A stretch of DNA of 64,000 nucleotides from Nannocystis sp. (GTDB lineage Bacteria; Myxococcota_A; Polyangia; Nannocystales; Nannocystaceae). A model generated the notes under the pieces. It saw only the letters and a program-made list of their open reading frames with translations, ran no database searches and had not been told where the DNA came from. Of the stretch, positions 35,266 to 47,911 are shown in pieces. Location: positions 558,001 to 622,000 of the forward strand of contig NZ_JADJNN010000001.1 of NCBI RefSeq assembly GCF_016714285.1. Direction: 5' to 3'. Within the stretch, counting starts at the first letter, position 1; every line of letters starts with the position of its first letter. The translations under genes and the position numbers were made by a program.

Positions 35266-37785
35266 ATGAAGCGCTGCCCAGCGTGCGGCACGGTGTACTC
35301 CGTGGCCCAGGGCTTCTGTCCGATGGATGGGGCCGCCCTCGCCGAGGACCCTGCCCCAACGCCCATCGCCGGCGCGGCGGGTCGTGTGGCGTGGCAGCCG
35401 TCGCGCGCGTCCGCGGTCGAGGGTCCGGGTGGATCAGGCGGGGCACCAGGCGGGTCTGGGCGGATCGGCGTGTTCGCGCCAGCACCGGGACCTGGCAGCA
35501 CGGCTGGCGGCTTCTCAGTGCCGCCGCAGGCCAGGCCTGCACCTGAACTCGACGGCGTGCCGGTCGCCCCCGAACCGAGCGAGACCGGCACTGCGCTGGT
35601 GCCTCCCGTCGCCGCGCCCGGAGCGGTACGCCCGGTGTCGGCTGCCGCCGCCCCCGCGCCCGCGCGCACGGTGATGGCCTTCGTCCCGCCCAGCGCTCGC
35701 GAGCCGATGCGGGCCCCGGGCCCCGGCGCGCTCGGTTCAATCGACGCCGCGAGGCTGTCCTCGGGGCCAGGTGCCGTCAGCTTGGCGCCAAGTGTGGCAA
35801 CCGCGGGGAGCGGCGGCACTGGCCTCGCCGCCGTGCCCTCGGCCCCGGCGGTGCAGCGGGTCGAGGGCGCCTTCTTCCCCGCCGGCGGCCTCGCGCGCCC
35901 GCGCAGCGACGGCCCCGCGCCGAACTCGTGGGAGGAGTCGCTGATCGGTCGCGTGCTCGACCAGCGCTACCGCATCGAGAGCTGCATCGGCGCTGGCGGG
36001 ATGGGCGTGGTCTACAAGGCCACCCACGTCATCATCGACAAACCTCTGGCGATCAAGATGTTGCGCGCCGAGGTCGCCAACCAGCCGGACGTCATCAAGC
36101 GCTTCTTGCTCGAGGCCCAGCTGGCTTCACGGGTCAAGCACCCGAATGTTGTCGACATCAGCGACTACGGCCAGATCGCCGGCCAGACCGCGTACTACGT
36201 CATGGAGTACCTGGTCGGCGAGACCCTCGCGCATCGCATCGACAGCGGCGGGCGCGTCGAGCCGGCGCTCGCCGTCGACATCGCCGTCCAGACGGCCCAG
36301 GCGCTGCAAGCCGCCCACGACGGCAAGATCATTCACCGCGACCTCAAGTCGGAGAACATCTTCCTGTGCGAGCGCCCCGGCGGCGGCGTTCAGGTGAAGA
36401 TCCTCGACTTTGGCATCGCCCGGATCCGCGACAAGAAGACCCGCCTCACCGCGATGGGCGCGCTGATCGGCACGCCGGCGTACATGTCCCCGGAGCAGGC
36501 GCAGGGCGCCGACGTCGACGAGCGCAGCGACCTCTACGCGCTCGGCGTGATCCTGTTCGAGATGCTCGCCGGCCGGGTGCCCTTCAAGGCGGCGACGGTG
36601 GCGATGATCCTCAGCGCGCAGATCTTCGACGCGCCGCCGCGCCTGCACGAGATCGACGCCAGCGTCCCCGACCTGCCCAACCTCGAGCACGTCATCCACC
36701 GCTTGCTGGCGAAGAACCGCGACGAGCGCCCGCGCGACGCCGCCGAGGTCATCCACCTGATCAAGACCGCCGCCGAGATCGATCTGACCGCAGCCACCGC
36801 GGCGGGGCCGGCGAGCGGCGTCAGCAGCGGGGGCAGCAGCGGCGCCAACAAGCGGCGCGCCACTGTCACGATCGGTTCATGGTCAGTCGCCGAGAACCCA
36901 TCGGGCCTGCAGCGGGTCGACGCGCAGGCCCCCGCCGTCGCCGGTGAGGCGCGCAGCACCCCGAGACCCGACGCCGACGTGGTCGTCCCGCGGCCCGTCT
37001 CCGCGTCGGGCCGGATCCAGCGGCGTCCCAGCGTCATCGTCCCGAGCGGCACCCCCGTCGAGCGCATCGCGGCCCCGCCGACACGCCCGCCGATCACGGG
37101 TGAGCACGAGGCCCGGCATTATCCGACCGGCGTCAATCCGGCCATCCGCAGCGCTGGTCCGCCGATGATCCTCATCATCGCCGCCGCTGCCAGCATCGGC
37201 GCGGCGATCACGGTGACGCTCTACAAGGTTTGGCGGCGCAACCAGGCGCCGATCAGCGTGCAGCAGCCGGCCGATCTGGCGGCGCCGCAAGTGGCGATGA
37301 CCCGCCTCACCTTCGAGTCGGAGCCGGCCGGCGCCGCCGTCTTCACCGAGGCCGGTGAGCGCTGGGGCGTGACGCCCTTCACACGCGAGCTGTCGGCCGC
37401 GAGCCCGCGGACTCGCGTCGTGTTCAGGCTCGCCGGTCACGACGACCTGGCCCTCGACGTCTCGGCCGGCGAGAGCACACGCCACAAGGTCCTGCTGCGC
37501 CCGCGGATCGCCGCACCCGCGCCCGAGATGGCTCCAGCGCCACCAGAGCTCACAACGGCGAGCGGGCTCGGGACCGCGAGCGCGACCGGGCCATCCGCCG
37601 ATGAACCCACCGCCGCGGACCCGGCAAAACCAGCCGTCGCAGCCAAGACGAAGCCGGCGAAACCGCGTCCCGAGGCCCCGTCCAAGGCCCCAGCGGAGCC
37701 CGGCCCGCCGCCCAAGCCCGCCGACCCTGGCGATGATGGTGAGCTCGACATGGGCGAGCTCAAAAACCCGTTCCGCAAGAAGTAG
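35266..37785 (+). CDS. Ser/Thr protein kinase with zinc ribbon, TM helix and PEGA domain
   Basis: 839 residues. An N-terminal zinc ribbon (CPACGTVYSVAQGFCPMDG) is followed by a Pro/Ala-rich linker to about 225 and a kinase domain of about 228-500: IGAGGMGVVYKATH (P-loop), LAIKMLRAE (ATP Lys), IIHRDLKSENIFL (HRD), ILDFGIARI (DFG) and GTPAYMSPEQA. After another linker comes a transmembrane helix (about 633-650: MILIIAAAASIGAAITVTLY) and a PEGA domain (about 670-745). The protein ends in a Pro/Lys-rich tail closing with GELKNPFRKK. The catalytic residues are intact. It is followed at once by a second kinase gene with a related tail, suggesting duplication. Substrates unknown. Confidence 0.93.
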   Translation: MKRCPACGTVYSVAQGFCPMDGAALAEDPAPTPIAGAAGRVAWQPSRASAVEGPGGSGGAPGGSGRIGVFAPAPGPGSTAGGFSVPPQARPAPELDGVPVAPEPSETGTALVPPVAAPGAVRPVSAAAAPAPARTVMAFVPPSAREPMRAPGPGALGSIDAARLSSGPGAVSLAPSVATAGSGGTGLAAVPSAPAVQRVEGAFFPAGGLARPRSDGPAPNSWEESLIGRVLDQRYRIESCIGAGGMGVVYKATHVIIDKPLAIKMLRAEVANQPDVIKRFLLEAQLASRVKHPNVVDISDYGQIAGQTAYYVMEYLVGETLAHRIDSGGRVEPALAVDIAVQTAQALQAAHDGKIIHRDLKSENIFLCERPGGGVQVKILDFGIARIRDKKTRLTAMGALIGTPAYMSPEQAQGADVDERSDLYALGVILFEMLAGRVPFKAATVAMILSAQIFDAPPRLHEIDASVPDLPNLEHVIHRLLAKNRDERPRDAAEVIHLIKTAAEIDLTAATAAGPASGVSSGGSSGANKRRATVTIGSWSVAENPSGLQRVDAQAPAVAGEARSTPRPDADVVVPRPVSASGRIQRRPSVIVPSGTPVERIAAPPTRPPITGEHEARHYPTGVNPAIRSAGPPMILIIAAAASIGAAITVTLYKVWRRNQAPISVQQPADLAAPQVAMTRLTFESEPAGAAVFTEAGERWGVTPFTRELSAASPRTRVVFRLAGHDDLALDVSAGESTRHKVLLRPRIAAPAPEMAPAPPELTTASGLGTASATGPSADEPTAADPAKPAVAAKTKPAKPRPEAPSKAPAEPGPPPKPADPGDDGELDMGELKNPFRKK

Positions 37786-37818
37786 GCTAGCGTACGCGCT
37801 GGCGCAGAGACGAAAGCC

Positions 37819-39684
<1,866 letters not shown>

Positions 39685-39689
39685 TCGCC

Positions 39690-39900
39690 GTTACATGCAG
39701 AAGCCCGGCTGCAGAAGCCGTTGACGCACTCCTGTCCTTCGGGACAGGCGACATCGGGGCAGGTGCTGACGTCTTGTTGTGGCACAGCTTGTCGAACTCG
39801 GTCGCCGCGATCAACACACCTGCCCTTGCGAGCATGTCGCAACGGTCATGTCGCAGCGATCGCTGCAGCGTGCCCTCGTCGCTGAGGCGGGACGCGGCGC
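39690..39900 (-). pseudogene. Possible remnant of a Cys-rich exported-protein gene
   Basis: The minus strand reads RAGVLIAATEFDKLCHN in one frame (about 39780-39835) and then TCPDVACPEGQECVNGFC in another (about 39705-39765). The second phrase is typical of Cys-rich myxobacterial lipoproteins. The two pieces in different frames and the lack of a start or signal peptide suggest a decayed gene. It lies between the second kinase and the cupin gene. Weak evidence; it could be chance. Confidence 0.3.
39731..39748. repeat. Perfect CCTGTCC-TTCG-GGACAGG hairpin
   Basis: Cleanest copy of the dispersed palindrome: a 7-bp stem with a UUCG-type tetraloop, downstream of the second kinase gene. It may act as a hairpin terminator (no T-tract follows). 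On the minus strand it falls inside the reading of a Cys-rich remnant. Confidence 0.7.
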
Positions 39901-40290
39901 TCACGTCGGCGAGTAGATCGTGAACAGCTCGACGTCGGTCATCGCCACCAGGCGGTAGGCGTGCTCGCCCTCGAGGATCGGCACCGAGCTGGCCGGCACC
40001 AGCTCGACGCGATCGATGTTGGCGTCGCTGCGGGTCTCGAGCAGCGCGCGGCCGCCGGTCAACATCACGAACATGTCGCGCCGACCCTTGGTCGAGATGG
40101 CGACCTGCTCCCCCGCTCGCACCCGCAACACCTTCGCGGTGTAGCCGCCCGCCTTGGCCCACACGAATTCGCCGCCGAAGCTGCGCACCTCGAAGGGGGG
40201 CCCGTAGTCGTCATCCGCGACGGGCGCCTCACCGTCGACACCCTCGACCAGCTCATCCTCGGGTGCCTCGGCTCGGTCCTTGTGCTCCAT
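39901..40290 (-). CDS. Small cupin-like protein
   Basis: 129 residues. An acidic N-terminus (about 1-30) is followed by a single cupin-like beta-barrel: FEVRSFGGEFVWAKAGGYTA, VRAGEQVAISTKGRRDMFVM, then LVPASSVPILEGEHAYRLVA. The layout is like the C-terminal domain of mannose-6-phosphate isomerase-type cupins, but most metal-binding histidines are missing (one His in EGEHAYRL), so catalysis is doubtful. The function may be sugar binding or structural. ATG at 40288-40290. Confidence 0.65.
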   Translation of the reverse strand: MEHKDRAEAPEDELVEGVDGEAPVADDDYGPPFEVRSFGGEFVWAKAGGYTAKVLRVRAGEQVAISTKGRRDMFVMLTGGRALLETRSDANIDRVELVPASSVPILEGEHAYRLVAMTDVELFTIYSPT

Positions 40291-40391
40291 GTCGGGAGGA
40301 TATCGCGGCCTGGGGGCGTTTGGTGTGCCGGTCCAGGCCGAACACAGTTCGCGTCGCTCGCCCGCGCGATCCCCTGCGCACCGGCGCCCCC

Positions 40392-41546
40392 TCAGGGCTT
40401 CGGCGTCGGCGCAGGCTGTTTCTCGCCGCCCGCAGGCTTCGCCGTCCCAACAGGCTGCGCCGCGTCGGGCTTCACCGTTGGCGGCGCGGGCTTCACCGCG
40501 GGCACATCGGGCTTCGCCGGCACATCGGGCTTCGCGGGCGCCTCGGGTTTCGCCGCATCAGGCTTCGGGTCAGCTCCAGTCTTGCCCTTCGCCCCGGCCT
40601 TCGCCTTCCCGTCCGGCCTCGCCTCGCCCTTGGCCACCTTGCCCCCGCCCTTGCCCTGGCCACCCTTGCCCTTCGCAGGCTCGGCCTCCGTGCCCTTCGC
40701 GGCCTCGGGCTCGGGCGGCGGCTCGGCGCTCGGCGCCTCGACAAATTCATCGCCGACGGCGGCGCGGGCCTGCATGCGCCGCGCGAGCGCGGCCTGGGCC
40801 CGGCGGGCGACGTCCTGATCCCAGTTGTCGACGTTGCCGTCGCCGTTGGTGTCGTAGCCGACGCGGTCGATCTGGCCGCGGACGAAGAAGGTGAAGGTGT
40901 CGGGCCGGCCGTCGCGATCGCGGTCATGGTCGATGCGGACCAGCTTGCCCTTGTCATAACGCCGCCACGCGTCGACGTAGCCGTCGTGATCGAGGTCCTG
41001 CTCGTCGAGCTCGATCTTGCCGTCCTTGTACGTGCGACCGAGGTCGATGCGACCGTCGTAGTCCTGGTCGTACTGCTCGCGCACGAGATCGCCGCGCTCG
41101 TCGTAGTGGAGGAAGGCGTCGAGGCGACCGTCGCGATCGAGGTCGACCTGCTGGCAGCGGATCTTGCCGTCCTGAGCGCCACCCTGATCACCAGCCACCG
41201 TGAGGGTCACCAGATCGGCGCGCCCGTCCTGGTTGAGATCCTGCTGCAGCACGCGCTTGCCGGCGGCGTCGCAGTGCTGGCTGTCGACCCGCAGCGGGAT
41301 CAGCGCGACCTTGCGCAGCGGCACGATCGGCTCGACCTGGGTCGCCGCCTTCATCGTCGCCGCCGCCGCCTCGGCGCCCTCGACCCCGCCAGGCTCGGCA
41401 TCCTTCGCGCCCTTGTGCTTGCCCGCGCAGCCCGCCAGTGATGTCCCGAGCACGAGCACCGCGATGCGTAGCCACGACAGACGGCGAACCGGGGCAGGGC
41501 AGGGCAAGACGAGGCTACTGTAGGCGAAGCGCCCGGCCGGCAGCAA
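40392..41546 (-). CDS. Lipoprotein with calcium-binding aspartate repeats
   Basis: 384 residues. Signal peptide with lipobox (VLGTSLAGCAGK, Cys at about 40). About six Asp-rich loops of the D-x-D/N-x-D-G type follow: DLNQDGRADL, DLDRDGRLDA, DQDYDGRIDL, DLDHDGYVDA, DRDGRPDTF and DTNGDGNVDN, like calcium-binding repeats of dockerin or thrombospondin type 3. The C-terminal 130 residues are Lys/Pro/Ala-rich (PAKPDVPAKPDVPAVKP). Probably an outer-membrane or surface protein stabilised by calcium. A shorter N-terminus is possible because about 20 residues precede the hydrophobic core. Confidence 0.75.
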   Translation of the reverse strand: MLPAGRFAYSSLVLPCPAPVRRLSWLRIAVLVLGTSLAGCAGKHKGAKDAEPGGVEGAEAAAATMKAATQVEPIVPLRKVALIPLRVDSQHCDAAGKRVLQQDLNQDGRADLVTLTVAGDQGGAQDGKIRCQQVDLDRDGRLDAFLHYDERGDLVREQYDQDYDGRIDLGRTYKDGKIELDEQDLDHDGYVDAWRRYDKGKLVRIDHDRDRDGRPDTFTFFVRGQIDRVGYDTNGDGNVDNWDQDVARRAQAALARRMQARAAVGDEFVEAPSAEPPPEPEAAKGTEAEPAKGKGGQGKGGGKVAKGEARPDGKAKAGAKGKTGADPKPDAAKPEAPAKPDVPAKPDVPAVKPAPPTVKPDAAQPVGTAKPAGGEKQPAPTPKP

Positions 41547-41645
41547 GCTTCACGCCGGAGCCGCTGTGGCGCCGGCCCGGCCGTCTCCAGTCAAGCGCTG
41601 CGTGTCCTTCACGCGCCGGGTGCTGCAGGCCAGACCCGGCGCGGG

Positions 41646-41746
41646 CCCCGATGTGACCGTGCTCCGGGTCCGAGAACGCCGGCCGATGACCCAGCGGATG
41701 ATCGAGCCGAGGTCGTGCCCCGATGTGACCGTGCTCCGGGTCCGAG
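41646..41746. repeat. Direct repeat upstream of lepA
   Basis: Two copies of a 29-bp sequence beginning CCCCGATGTGACCGTGCTCC at 41646-41674 and 41718-41746 (72-bp period), in the 5' region of lepA. Function unknown; a promoter or regulatory duplication is possible. Confidence 0.7.
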
Positions 41747-41811
41747 CGCGCCGGGCGGGCCGGTCTCGTGCTACGTGTGCGGGCCTCTTTCTGGCGCCCT
41801 CCGGATCGCGC

Positions 41812-43644
<1,833 letters not shown>

Positions 43645-43651
43645 GCGACGC

Positions 43652-46054
43652 GTGACCCAGGCAGACCCGACAACGAGCACCGTCAAGCCCGGGCCGGCGC
43701 CCAAACGCCGCAAGGTCAGCCACGTGAAGGCGGCCGCCGGCCTACTCCTCAAGGAGAGCCGCCGGATCCTCAAGAAGCACGCCGCCCGCATCGCCGCGGT
43801 GCCGGCTGACGCGATCCGCGAGAGCGTCGACCGCCTCGAGCGTCAGCGCGAGGCCGGCGCGTGGGAGCAGGTCGAGGACGAGTGCGAGCGCCTCGACGAG
43901 CTGCTCCACCAGCACGCCAGCTTCGCCCGCAAGAGCGCCGCCCGCGAGACGATCGAGAACATCGGCATCGCCATCCTCGTGGCCCTGGCGCTGCGCTCGT
44001 GCCTCTACGAGCCGTTCAAGATCCCGAGCGGCAGCATGATGCCCACGCTGCGATCGGGCGACCACATCTTCGTCAACAAGTTCGCCTACGGCATCCAGAT
44101 CCCGTTCACCACCACGGTGGTCGGCGGCTTCATGGGCGCGCCGCGCCGCGGCGACGTGATCGTGTTTCGCTACCCGGTCGACGAGTCCGAGGATTTCATC
44201 AAGCGGGTCATCGGCCTGCCCGGCGACACCGTCCGCGTCGAGGGCAACAAGGTCTCGATCAAGCGCGAGGGCGACGCCGACTTCGAGGAGCTCGAGCGCA
44301 CCAAGCTGCCCGAGAAGTGCCTCGACGACGCCGGCGAGAGCACCGTGCCGCACTGCGCCCTCTACGAGGAGCACATCGACGGGCGCAGCTACGTGGTCCG
44401 CTACATGAGCAGCGCCGACCCGCGGCTCGGCGGCCAGCGCCGCTTCGGCGAGTGGACCGTCCCGCCCGAGCACTTCCTGGTGATGGGGGACAACCGCAAC
44501 CAGAGCCACGACAGCCTGGCCTGGACGCGCCAGGTCGAGGCCGTCACCGCCGACGGCCTGCTCGGCGTCAAGGACCTGCGCGACCTGACCCCCGAGAAGC
44601 TGTTCACGCTCAGCCGCCCCGACGAGACCAACACCCGCGAGGACTCCAGCTACGACCACGTCGTCTACATGGCCGACCACGCCTCCGACGCCCACGAGCT
44701 CCGCCTCGAGCTGTGGCGCGACCCGGTGCTCGGCACGACGCCGGTGTTCGAGACCCTGGTCGCCCAACTGAGCACGCCCGCGACCGACGCGGCGCCCACC
44801 ATCAAGCGCGGCAGCTTCGCGGACCTGTGGAATGTACCCGGGATCGAGAATGACTCGCAAAAGGCCCGCCTGGCCCGCCTGAAGGCCGCCGGAGCCAGCA
44901 TCGGCGAGGTCGCATGGACCCGCGGCGAGGTCGCCTACGAGGCCGTCGTGCAGCTGCCCAGCGCGCGCGCCGTGCTGCAGATCCGCTGCGGCCTCGCCGT
45001 CTGCCGCAAGGACCTGTGGCTCGCCGATCAGATCGCCGAGGTCGTCGCACGCTTCGACCGCGATCGCAGCGCCGACGCCCGCGCGTTGCTCGAGGGCGAC
45101 CGAGAGATCCGCTACACGCCGCACTGGACCTCGCGCGGGCCCCGGGCCGACAAATTCGTCGAGCGCAGCTACGGGCCAGCTGTTGGGCCAGCAGTGCGGC
45201 CCGCAACCCAGACGCCCGAGCCGACCGCGGCTGGCCTGGTCCGCCTACGGGCCTGGCGAGCCCCGGACGAGCCCGAGACCTTCCTGCGCGACGCGGCCCT
45301 GCGCGCCGCCGGCAGCTCGCGCGAGCAGGCCAAACAGATCATCGACGAGACCTTCGACGACGCCTGGCTCGCCCGCGACGACGACAAATTCACCTTCGTG
45401 CGGGTCGACGCCACCGCCCAGGTCGTGTTCGTCCTCGAGTGCGGCGAGCAGCGCTGCGCCAGCGAGGCCGACGCGCTCACCCTGGCCAGGGCCGTGCAAG
45501 CGCGGGTGCCCGCCGCCAGCAAGGACCGCAGCCGGCTGCCCGAGCTGCTCACGCCCAGCGATCTGCCCGGATGGAAGGAGCTCACTCCGACCACGCCGCC
45601 GCCCGAGCGCGACGAGTACGATCGCCTGCGCCTCGACGGCTCGATCCGCGACGCCGCCTACAGCGTCGACATCGAGGTGTGGCTGCGCCCGATTGAGGGC
45701 CTGGAGATCAAGCGCGCCGCGCTCGCAGCCGAGATCACGGGCGGTGCCCCCGACGAGGGCGTGGCGCCGGGCGCCGTCTCGGGGCCTCTGTCGGTCGGGC
45801 AGGGCACCCAATTCGTGTTCGCCGCGCCAGCCACCGAGAGCCTCGTGCGCCTGCGCTGCAGCAGCGGCCTGTGCCCGAGCCCAGCCGAGGCCCGCGCCCT
45901 GGCGACCCGCGCGTACCAGAAGGCCCAGGACGCCGGCAACTTCATCGACCCCACGGCCGAACGCCCGCGACCCTACGTGCCCCGCGGCAACGTGAAGGGC
46001 CGCGCCGAACGCATCTGGCTGCCGCCGAACCGGTTCTGGCTTCCGGTCCGCTGA
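43652..46054 (+). CDS. lepB: Signal peptidase I with a roughly 480-residue internal insertion
   Basis: 800 residues, two to three times the family norm. A Lys/Arg-rich cytoplasmic part (1-95) is followed by one transmembrane helix (about 101-116). Box B carries the nucleophile, Ser128 in FKIPSGSMMPTLRSGDHIF; box D the general base, Lys184 in FIKRVIGLPGD; and GDNRNQSHDSLAW (279-291) follows. The closing box (NVKGRAERIWLPPNRFW), normally a few residues later, comes only at about 779-795. The insertion between them holds three similar modules with CX4C pairs (LQIRCGLAVC, VLECGEQRC, VRLRCSSGLC). It should face the periplasm. The catalytic residues are intact, so peptidase activity is expected; the role of the insertion is unknown. 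GTG start. Confidence 0.9.
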   Translation: MTQADPTTSTVKPGPAPKRRKVSHVKAAAGLLLKESRRILKKHAARIAAVPADAIRESVDRLERQREAGAWEQVEDECERLDELLHQHASFARKSAARETIENIGIAILVALALRSCLYEPFKIPSGSMMPTLRSGDHIFVNKFAYGIQIPFTTTVVGGFMGAPRRGDVIVFRYPVDESEDFIKRVIGLPGDTVRVEGNKVSIKREGDADFEELERTKLPEKCLDDAGESTVPHCALYEEHIDGRSYVVRYMSSADPRLGGQRRFGEWTVPPEHFLVMGDNRNQSHDSLAWTRQVEAVTADGLLGVKDLRDLTPEKLFTLSRPDETNTREDSSYDHVVYMADHASDAHELRLELWRDPVLGTTPVFETLVAQLSTPATDAAPTIKRGSFADLWNVPGIENDSQKARLARLKAAGASIGEVAWTRGEVAYEAVVQLPSARAVLQIRCGLAVCRKDLWLADQIAEVVARFDRDRSADARALLEGDREIRYTPHWTSRGPRADKFVERSYGPAVGPAVRPATQTPEPTAAGLVRLRAWRAPDEPETFLRDAALRAAGSSREQAKQIIDETFDDAWLARDDDKFTFVRVDATAQVVFVLECGEQRCASEADALTLARAVQARVPAASKDRSRLPELLTPSDLPGWKELTPTTPPPERDEYDRLRLDGSIRDAAYSVDIEVWLRPIEGLEIKRAALAAEITGGAPDEGVAPGAVSGPLSVGQGTQFVFAAPATESLVRLRCSSGLCPSPAEARALATRAYQKAQDAGNFIDPTAERPRPYVPRGNVKGRAERIWLPPNRFWLPVR

Positions 46055-46152
46055 GCGCCGAGGGCCGCATCACCAACACCACAGCGCAACGCGCACCTGG
46101 CCCAGCGCTGTGCATGCCCGCTGAGCTGTGCAGACCCGCCCGGGGCCGTTCT

Positions 46153-46182
46153 GCCGATAATGTATGTTATGTAAAGTAAGAT
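46153..46182. other. Isolated AT-rich patch between convergent genes
   Basis: About 30 bp (GATAATGTATGTTATGTAAA and following) with very low GC in a GC-rich region, between the lepB stop and the end of the M23 peptidase gene, where no promoter would be expected. It contains -10-like elements on both strands. Confidence 0.4.
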
Positions 46183-46219
46183 CACGGGGCCGTCTTGAGC
46201 TCACGGCACCGCGTGACGG

Positions 46220-47911
46220 TTAGCGCCGACGCCGTCGCCAGCCGAGCACACCGAGCATCCACAAGGCCGCCGGCCCACCACGCTGATCGCAGCCGCAACC
46301 CGCGTCCTGCCCATACCCATCCGGCAACGCGGGCGCTCCCCCACTGTCGTGCTGCCCGCTGCTGCCGTGCATCGGCGGCAACGTGGTCGCATCACCGCCG
46401 CTCTCACCACCGCCGCCACCATGGCCCGTTTCCGCGTCGCCGCTGGTGCTCGCGGCGCTGTGCGGACACAGCGGATCGACCTCGCTGGCCTCCGGATCGC
46501 ACAGCGGATCGTCCAGCAGATAGATCTTCGGACCTGTCCCTTTGAGCAGCACCGGCAGCGGCCGCACCGGCGCCGCCTCGGGCAAGGCCTGCAGCTCGGC
46601 CGCCGCCCACAGCTCGGCCGCCGCCAGATCGAAGCCCCACGCCGCCGCGATCGCCTCGTCCGCCACCTGCCGGCGAAAGCCCTGGTCGATGAGCCACACC
46701 GCCGCCGGATCGGCGTCGCTGCGCGCGAGCACCGGCGCCGCGCCGAGATCCTGCGTCTGCGGGATCGCCTCGATCACCGGATCCGTCGCCTGGATCGCCT
46801 GCCAGAACGGCGACAGCTTCCACGCCGCGAGGCTCTCCGGGTCCACGATCCAGCGCCGCACGCCGTCCGGGATCGGCGGCGCTTCGCACTCGATCTGGCT
46901 CGGCGAGAGCTCGAGCTCGGCGGCCTCACCGTCCTCGCTGTCGTTCGCGTACGCGAACACCGGATGCGGCTGCCCGTCGCGCAGGCTCAGCGGCACATCG
47001 AGCTCGAAGCCGTGCTCACACGATCCGAGCGGCTGGCACAGATCCTCACGGTAGATCTCCGCGCTCACCTGGACTGGCACCGCCGCGGGGTCGCCCTTGG
47101 CTGCCCCAAAGTACAGGTCGACGGCGACCGGCGCCTCGGGCGAGTCCGGATCCTGGGCCCAGCCGCGCAGCTGTTCGCACGCCGCCTCATCGAACACACC
47201 CTTGGGCGGCTTGTTGCCGAGGCCCATCAGCTCCTTGTACGCCTCGACCAGCGACATGTACGGCGACACGTAGACGAAGCCCACGCCGCCGACGTCCTGC
47301 TTGATGTTGAAGTGCAGGTGGATCGAGGTTGGGGTGTTGCCCATGTTGTTCGACACCTTCACCAGCGGCTGCGCCACCTCCACCTGTTGCCCCAGCGCCA
47401 CCACGATCGTGTCGAGCGCCCCGTGCAGGTAGTCGAAGCGCTGGCCCGACGGCGTGGTCACGTAGATCGAGTAGCTGCCGATGTTGGTCACCTCGCCCGC
47501 CGCGGTCGCCACTACCTGGTGCTTCTTGTTTTCACAGGTCGGCGCGCGGATGTCCTGGCCCTGGTGGCCCACCCCCGCCGGACACAACGGCATGTCCCAG
47601 CTGCGCGTCTCGCAGTAGTTGTCGCGCCACGGGTAGCTGTAGTTCACCTCGTCGCACTGGTTACCGCCGGGGCCCTTGCTCCCGCCGTTCATGTACACCT
47701 GCGAGTTCGGGTACGACGGGCCCTGCTCGAGCGGGTAACGCATCCCGGGCGCGAACACTGTCATCTCGGGCAAGCCCTGCCCCGAGTCCGGGATCAGGTC
47801 GCCCGGCGGGAGATAGAACGGCTCCTGCGCCCGCGCCGAGCTCGGCGTCAGACCTGTCCCGAAGGCCAGCCCCAACCCAAGCACCACCGTGGTCAGCCCG
47901 CGCGCCCTCAC
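46220..47911 (-). CDS. M23-family peptidase with MYXO-CTERM sorting tail
   Basis: 563 residues. Sec signal peptide (about 1-28, ending SSARAQ). A LytM/M23-like domain (about 130-235) contains GVGHQGQDIRAP (zinc ligand His and Asp), DYLHG and SIHLHFNIKQ (HxH motif). A long middle region of unknown fold is followed by a Ser/Gly/His-rich linker. The end is GCGCDQRGGPAALWMLGVLG then Arg-rich, i.e. MYXO-CTERM: Cys motif, hydrophobic helix, Arg tail for outer-surface sorting. It probably acts on peptidoglycan outside the cell. The GTG at 47909-47911 overlaps the stop of the preceding lipoprotein gene (GTGA). Confidence 0.87.
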   Translation of the reverse strand: MRARGLTTVVLGLGLAFGTGLTPSSARAQEPFYLPPGDLIPDSGQGLPEMTVFAPGMRYPLEQGPSYPNSQVYMNGGSKGPGGNQCDEVNYSYPWRDNYCETRSWDMPLCPAGVGHQGQDIRAPTCENKKHQVVATAAGEVTNIGSYSIYVTTPSGQRFDYLHGALDTIVVALGQQVEVAQPLVKVSNNMGNTPTSIHLHFNIKQDVGGVGFVYVSPYMSLVEAYKELMGLGNKPPKGVFDEAACEQLRGWAQDPDSPEAPVAVDLYFGAAKGDPAAVPVQVSAEIYREDLCQPLGSCEHGFELDVPLSLRDGQPHPVFAYANDSEDGEAAELELSPSQIECEAPPIPDGVRRWIVDPESLAAWKLSPFWQAIQATDPVIEAIPQTQDLGAAPVLARSDADPAAVWLIDQGFRRQVADEAIAAAWGFDLAAAELWAAAELQALPEAAPVRPLPVLLKGTGPKIYLLDDPLCDPEASEVDPLCPHSAASTSGDAETGHGGGGGESGGDATTLPPMHGSSGQHDSGGAPALPDGYGQDAGCGCDQRGGPAALWMLGVLGWRRRRR

